Source: Halomicrobium sp. LC1Hm
GTDB taxonomy: Archaea > Halobacteriota > Halobacteria > Halobacteriales > Haloarculaceae
Direction: 5' to 3'
DNA length: 64,000 bases
Assembly: GCF_009617995.1 (NCBI RefSeq)
Contig: NZ_CP044129.1
Coordinates: 496,001-560,000, forward strand
Shown here: positions 61,350-64,000 of the stretch, piece by piece
How the letters are laid out: every line of letters begins with the position of its first letter
How positions within the stretch are numbered: position 1 is the stretch's first letter
Notes under the pieces: model-generated
What the model was told of the DNA's origin: nothing
The model's database searches: none
The model's input: only the letters and a program-made list of their open reading frames with translations
Translations under genes and position numbers: made by a program

Positions 61350-62210
61350 CTATTCGTCCTCTTTGAGGTCTTCGAGCTCGCTCTCGACTTCGCTGTCGGA
61401 GACCTCGGGCGTCTCCACGTCGGCCTCGCCGTTGCCCCCCGCCAGCTCGGCTTCGAGGTCGTCGGTCGCGACCTCGGCGTCTGCGCTCTCGTCGGTCGTC
61501 TCGTCGGCGTCGCCTTTGCCCATCTCGGCTTTCAGCGTGTCGAGTTCGGCGTCGACCTCGCCTTTCGACTGGATATCTTCGAGTTCGCGGTCGAGCTGGT
61601 CCTTGTCGCTGAGCGCGTCCTCGAAGACGCCCTCGTCTTGGAGTTCGTCCATCGCCTGGGAGCGGGCCTCCATCTTCTCGGTGCGTTCCTCCGCGCGCTC
61701 GATCGCACGTCCCACGTCTTTCATCTCGTCGCCGGCTCCCGTCATCGCCTCGTTGACTCGCTTGGAGGCCTCGGCGGCCTCGTAGCGTGCCTTCATCGTC
61801 TCTTTCTTGGTCTTGAACTGCTCGATGCGCTGCTGGAGCTGGTCTTTCTGTTCGACGAGCCCCTCCTGCTGGCTCTGGAGCTGCTGGATCTGGCTGTCGA
61901 GCTCCTCGATCTGGCTCATCTTCTGCTTTTTCTTTTCGAGGGCCTTCCGGGCCAGATCCTCGCGATCCTGCTCGATCGCCTGCCGGGCCTGTTCGTTGTG
62001 GTTCTCGACGTTCTCTTCGAGTCTGCGTTTCTGGATCTCCAGGCGCTTTTTCTGGGTGGTCAGGTCGGCGATCCCTTCCTTCACGTCCTGGAGTTCGTCC
62101 CGCAGTTGCTCGTAGGAGTAGTCGAGCGTCTCGTTCGGGTCCTCGGCGCTGTTGAGGACGGCGTTCAGCTTCGACCGGATGACGTACGATGCGCGCGAGA
62201 GGATTCCCAT
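61350..62210 (-). CDS. pspA: PspA/IM30 family membrane-stress protein
   Basis: A 286-residue coiled-coil protein of the PspA/IM30 (ESCRT-III-like) family that assembles on stressed membranes. It starts MGILSRASYVIRSKLNAVLN, the amphipathic helix of the family, and then has long heptad helices (SYEQLRDELQDVKEGIADL and after). The C-terminal 80 residues are acidic and low-complexity, a haloarchaeal extension. The ATG at 62210 was preferred to longer starts. Its stop lies just beyond the right end of the tnpB element, so the insertion narrowly missed it. Confidence 0.92.
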   Translation of the reverse strand: MGILSRASYVIRSKLNAVLNSAEDPNETLDYSYEQLRDELQDVKEGIADLTTQKKRLEIQKRRLEENVENHNEQARQAIEQDREDLARKALEKKKQKMSQIEELDSQIQQLQSQQEGLVEQKDQLQQRIEQFKTKKETMKARYEAAEASKRVNEAMTGAGDEMKDVGRAIERAEERTEKMEARSQAMDELQDEGVFEDALSDKDQLDRELEDIQSKGEVDAELDTLKAEMGKGDADETTDESADAEVATDDLEAELAGGNGEADVETPEVSDSEVESELEDLKEDE

Positions 62211-62269
62211 ACCCCGTCTTCGGGGGCCGCGCCTTAAAATTCTTACATCCATCTGCCCTGAGGGACAAT

Positions 62270-62854
62270 GTGGAACGAATTCCGATTCCAGGTGGGCGTG
62301 ACGTGCGGGCCGTCCTCGACGGCTCGGGAGCGGACCGCGTCGTCGTCGCGTGTCCGCCCCACCCACAGATGGGCGGCTCTCGTAGCGACCGGCGCTTGCA
62401 GGCGGTCGGCGACGCGGTCGGCGAGCGAGGCGTGGCGTGTCTGCGCTTCGACTACGGGCCGTGGGACGAGGGCCGCGGCGAGCGCCGTGATTGTCTCGCG
62501 ACGCTGGAGTGGGCCCGCGAGCGGTTCGACTCGGTCGCGCTCTTTGGCTACAGCTTCGGCGCTGGCGTCGCGTTGCTCGCGGCGGCCGAGGCCGACCCAC
62601 AGCCCGCCGCCGTCTCGGTGCTCGCGCCGCCGGCACGACTGGACGACGGCACGGAGACCCCGCCGGCCGTCGGCGACATCGACTGCCCGCTTCAGGTGTG
62701 CTACGGCGAGCGCGACGACACCGCCGACTGGCGGCCGGTGGTCGACGCTGCCCGCGAGCGCGGGGCCGCTGTCGAAGGGCTGCCGGCGGACCACCACTTC
62801 GTGGGGCAGGGCGAGCGTGTGGGTTCGCTGGTCGCCCAGTTCGTGACGCGGTGA
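62270..62854 (+). CDS. small alpha/beta hydrolase (dienelactone-hydrolase-like)
   Basis: A 194-residue alpha/beta hydrolase. The nucleophile Ser95 is in the elbow GYSFGAG, the acid is probably the Asp in CYGERDD and the base His176 in ADHHFVG. The size fits small esterases/DLH-like proteins. The GTG at 62270 was chosen; an ATG two bases earlier is out of frame. It is divergent from pspA. Substrate unknown. Confidence 0.8.
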   Translation: MERIPIPGGRDVRAVLDGSGADRVVVACPPHPQMGGSRSDRRLQAVGDAVGERGVACLRFDYGPWDEGRGERRDCLATLEWARERFDSVALFGYSFGAGVALLAAAEADPQPAAVSVLAPPARLDDGTETPPAVGDIDCPLQVCYGERDDTADWRPVVDAARERGAAVEGLPADHHFVGQGERVGSLVAQFVTR

Positions 62855-63045
62855 TCGCGACGCGGCGATCGGGGTTTCCCGCGGACGACGCTGGTCCGTT
62901 CCGTGGGGCCGCTCGGCCCGACGACCGCACGTCTGGGGGTGTGGTTCGGGTTCGCTAACCACGCCGCTCGCCGCTTCGCGCCCGACCACAGGCCGGTCTC
63001 GCCATCCCGAAATGGTTTTGACGCCACGGAGTCCACCGTCGGTAT

Positions 63046-64000
63046 GCCGACGGAACCTGAGACTGACTACGACCCGGAACTGGGTCGGAAGTTCATTTTC
63101 GTAACGGGAGGCGTGATGTCCGGGCTGGGCAAGGGGATCACCGCCGCCAGTACCGGCCGACTGCTGAAAAACGCGGGCTTCGACGTGACCGCGGTCAAGA
63201 TCGACCCGTACCTCAACGTCGACGCCGGGACGATGAACCCCTTCCAGCACGGCGAGGTGTACGTGCTCAAAGACGGTGGGGAGGTCGACCTCGACCTGGG
63301 GAACTACGAGCGGTTCCTCGACATCGACATGACCTTCGACCACAACATCACGACCGGCAAGACCTACCAGCACGTCATCGAGAAGGAGCGGGCCGGCGAC
63401 TACCTGGGCAAGACGGTCCAGATCATCCCCCACATCACCGACGACATCAAGCGCCGGATTCGAGAGGCCGCGAAGGGCAACGACGTGTGTATCATCGAGG
63501 TCGGGGGCACCGTCGGGGACATCGAGGGGATGCCCTACCTCGAAGCCCTGCGCCAGTTCGCCCACGAGGAAGACGACGACGACATTCTCTTTACCCACGT
63601 CACGCTCGTGCCCTACTCGATGAACGGCGAGCAAAAGACCAAGCCGACCCAGCACTCGGTGAAGGAACTGCGCTCGATCGGGCTCCAGCCCGACATCCTC
63701 GTCGGCCGCTCGGAGGACAAGCTCGACATCGACACCCGCGAGAAGATCGCGCTCTTCTGTGACGTGCCGACCGAGGCGGTGTTCTCTAACCCCGACGTGT
63801 CTGACATCTACCACGTCCCGCTGATGGTCGAAGAGGCGGGACTCGACCAGTACGTGATGGAGCAACTCGACATCGCGGACGAGGCGCTCCCACCCGAGCA
63901 ACGGGAGAACCGCTGGCGCGAACTCGTCACCCAGCAGACGACCGGCGAGGTCGACGTGGCACTGGTCGGCAAGTACGACCTCGAAGACGCCTACATGTCC
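63046..64000 (+). CDS. pyrG: CTP synthase, N-terminal part
   Basis: The window ends inside the gene; 318 codons are seen. The synthetase domain shows [14 protein letters not shown], with the P-loop-like motif, and [34 protein letters not shown] and [19 protein letters not shown] follow. It forms CTP from UTP, ATP and glutamine; the glutaminase domain would lie beyond the window. The ATG at 63046 begins a short acidic N-terminal extension ([14 protein letters not shown]) common in haloarchaea. A 191-bp gap separates it from the hydrolase gene. Confidence 0.95.

Noticed and set aside
62945-62965. GTTCG-containing stretch before pyrG as a tRNA remnant
   Set aside because: No acceptor stem or anticodon arm can be paired around it.

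Overview
This is a GC-rich, haloarchaeal chromosome segment. The evidence is acidic Asp/Glu-rich proteins, short or absent 5' leaders with TATA boxes about 25-30 nt before the start codons, and archaeal genes: deoxyhypusine synthase, transcription factor S, an HTH-10 regulator, a HalOD1 protein, beta-RFAP synthase, Tat-dependent lipoproteins and a type IV pilin. The carotenoid order crtD-lyeJ-cruF is the one known from Haloarcula, so a Haloarculaceae member is likely. The genus is not settled from sequence alone.

Layout. 0-5 kb: end of a DUF4397-type surface protein, cold-shock protein, a coupled reductase/aldehyde dehydrogenase pair, deoxyhypusine synthase. 4.8-6.3 kb: an intact tnpB-only IS200/IS605-type element. 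6.3-16.4 kb: uridine kinase, YchF GTPase, cysteine synthase, SOS-associated peptidase, nickel-pincer-type ornithine cyclodeaminase and regulators. 16.5-24.3 kb: stress protein, ilvD, beta-RFAP synthase and a RecA-like signalling protein, then a coupled pair of unrecognised Cys-motif proteins. 24.3-27.3 kb: ThiR-like regulator divergent from an Nramp-like permease. 27.4-31.9 kb: lipoprotein, TFS, histidine kinase, YkgJ-type protein, ZIP transporter. 32.1-35.7 kb: bacterioruberin operon. 36-37.2 kb: secreted AA10 lytic polysaccharide monooxygenase with two chitin-binding modules. 37.5-46.7 kb: regulators, a Vms1/VLRF1-like factor, DUF1611 plus dipeptide epimerase, a GCS2-type ligase, a gamma-carbonic-anhydrase-like protein. 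46.8-53.5 kb: a surface-protein locus with Sec11/SipW-like signal peptidase, rhomboid protease, three DUF1102-like exported proteins and a DUF5305 membrane protein. 53.7-58.5 kb: stress protein, pilin, threonyl-tRNA synthetase. 58.7-61.3 kb: a second tnpB element, broken by a complete DDE insertion sequence and again by a 52-bp double hairpin. 61.3-64 kb: PspA, a small hydrolase and the start of CTP synthase.

The strongest non-coding signal is a palindromic element of about 78 bp present eight times (6.7, 18.8, 30.9, 35.7, 46.1, 53.6, 54.2 and 58.6 kb). Six copies have an exact 3-bp TNA direct repeat at both ends, so it looks like a miniature transposable element. In three cases the duplicated triplet is the TGA stop codon of a gene, so the insertion restores the stop it hit. 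A second palindromic element (two inverted copies, 18.65 and 35.8 kb) lies beside two of these copies. Candidate operators are palindromes at 25413-25427 and 40162-40176 and a tandem TTAATAAC repeat at 31961-31989. No rRNA, tRNA or CRISPR array was recognised by eye.
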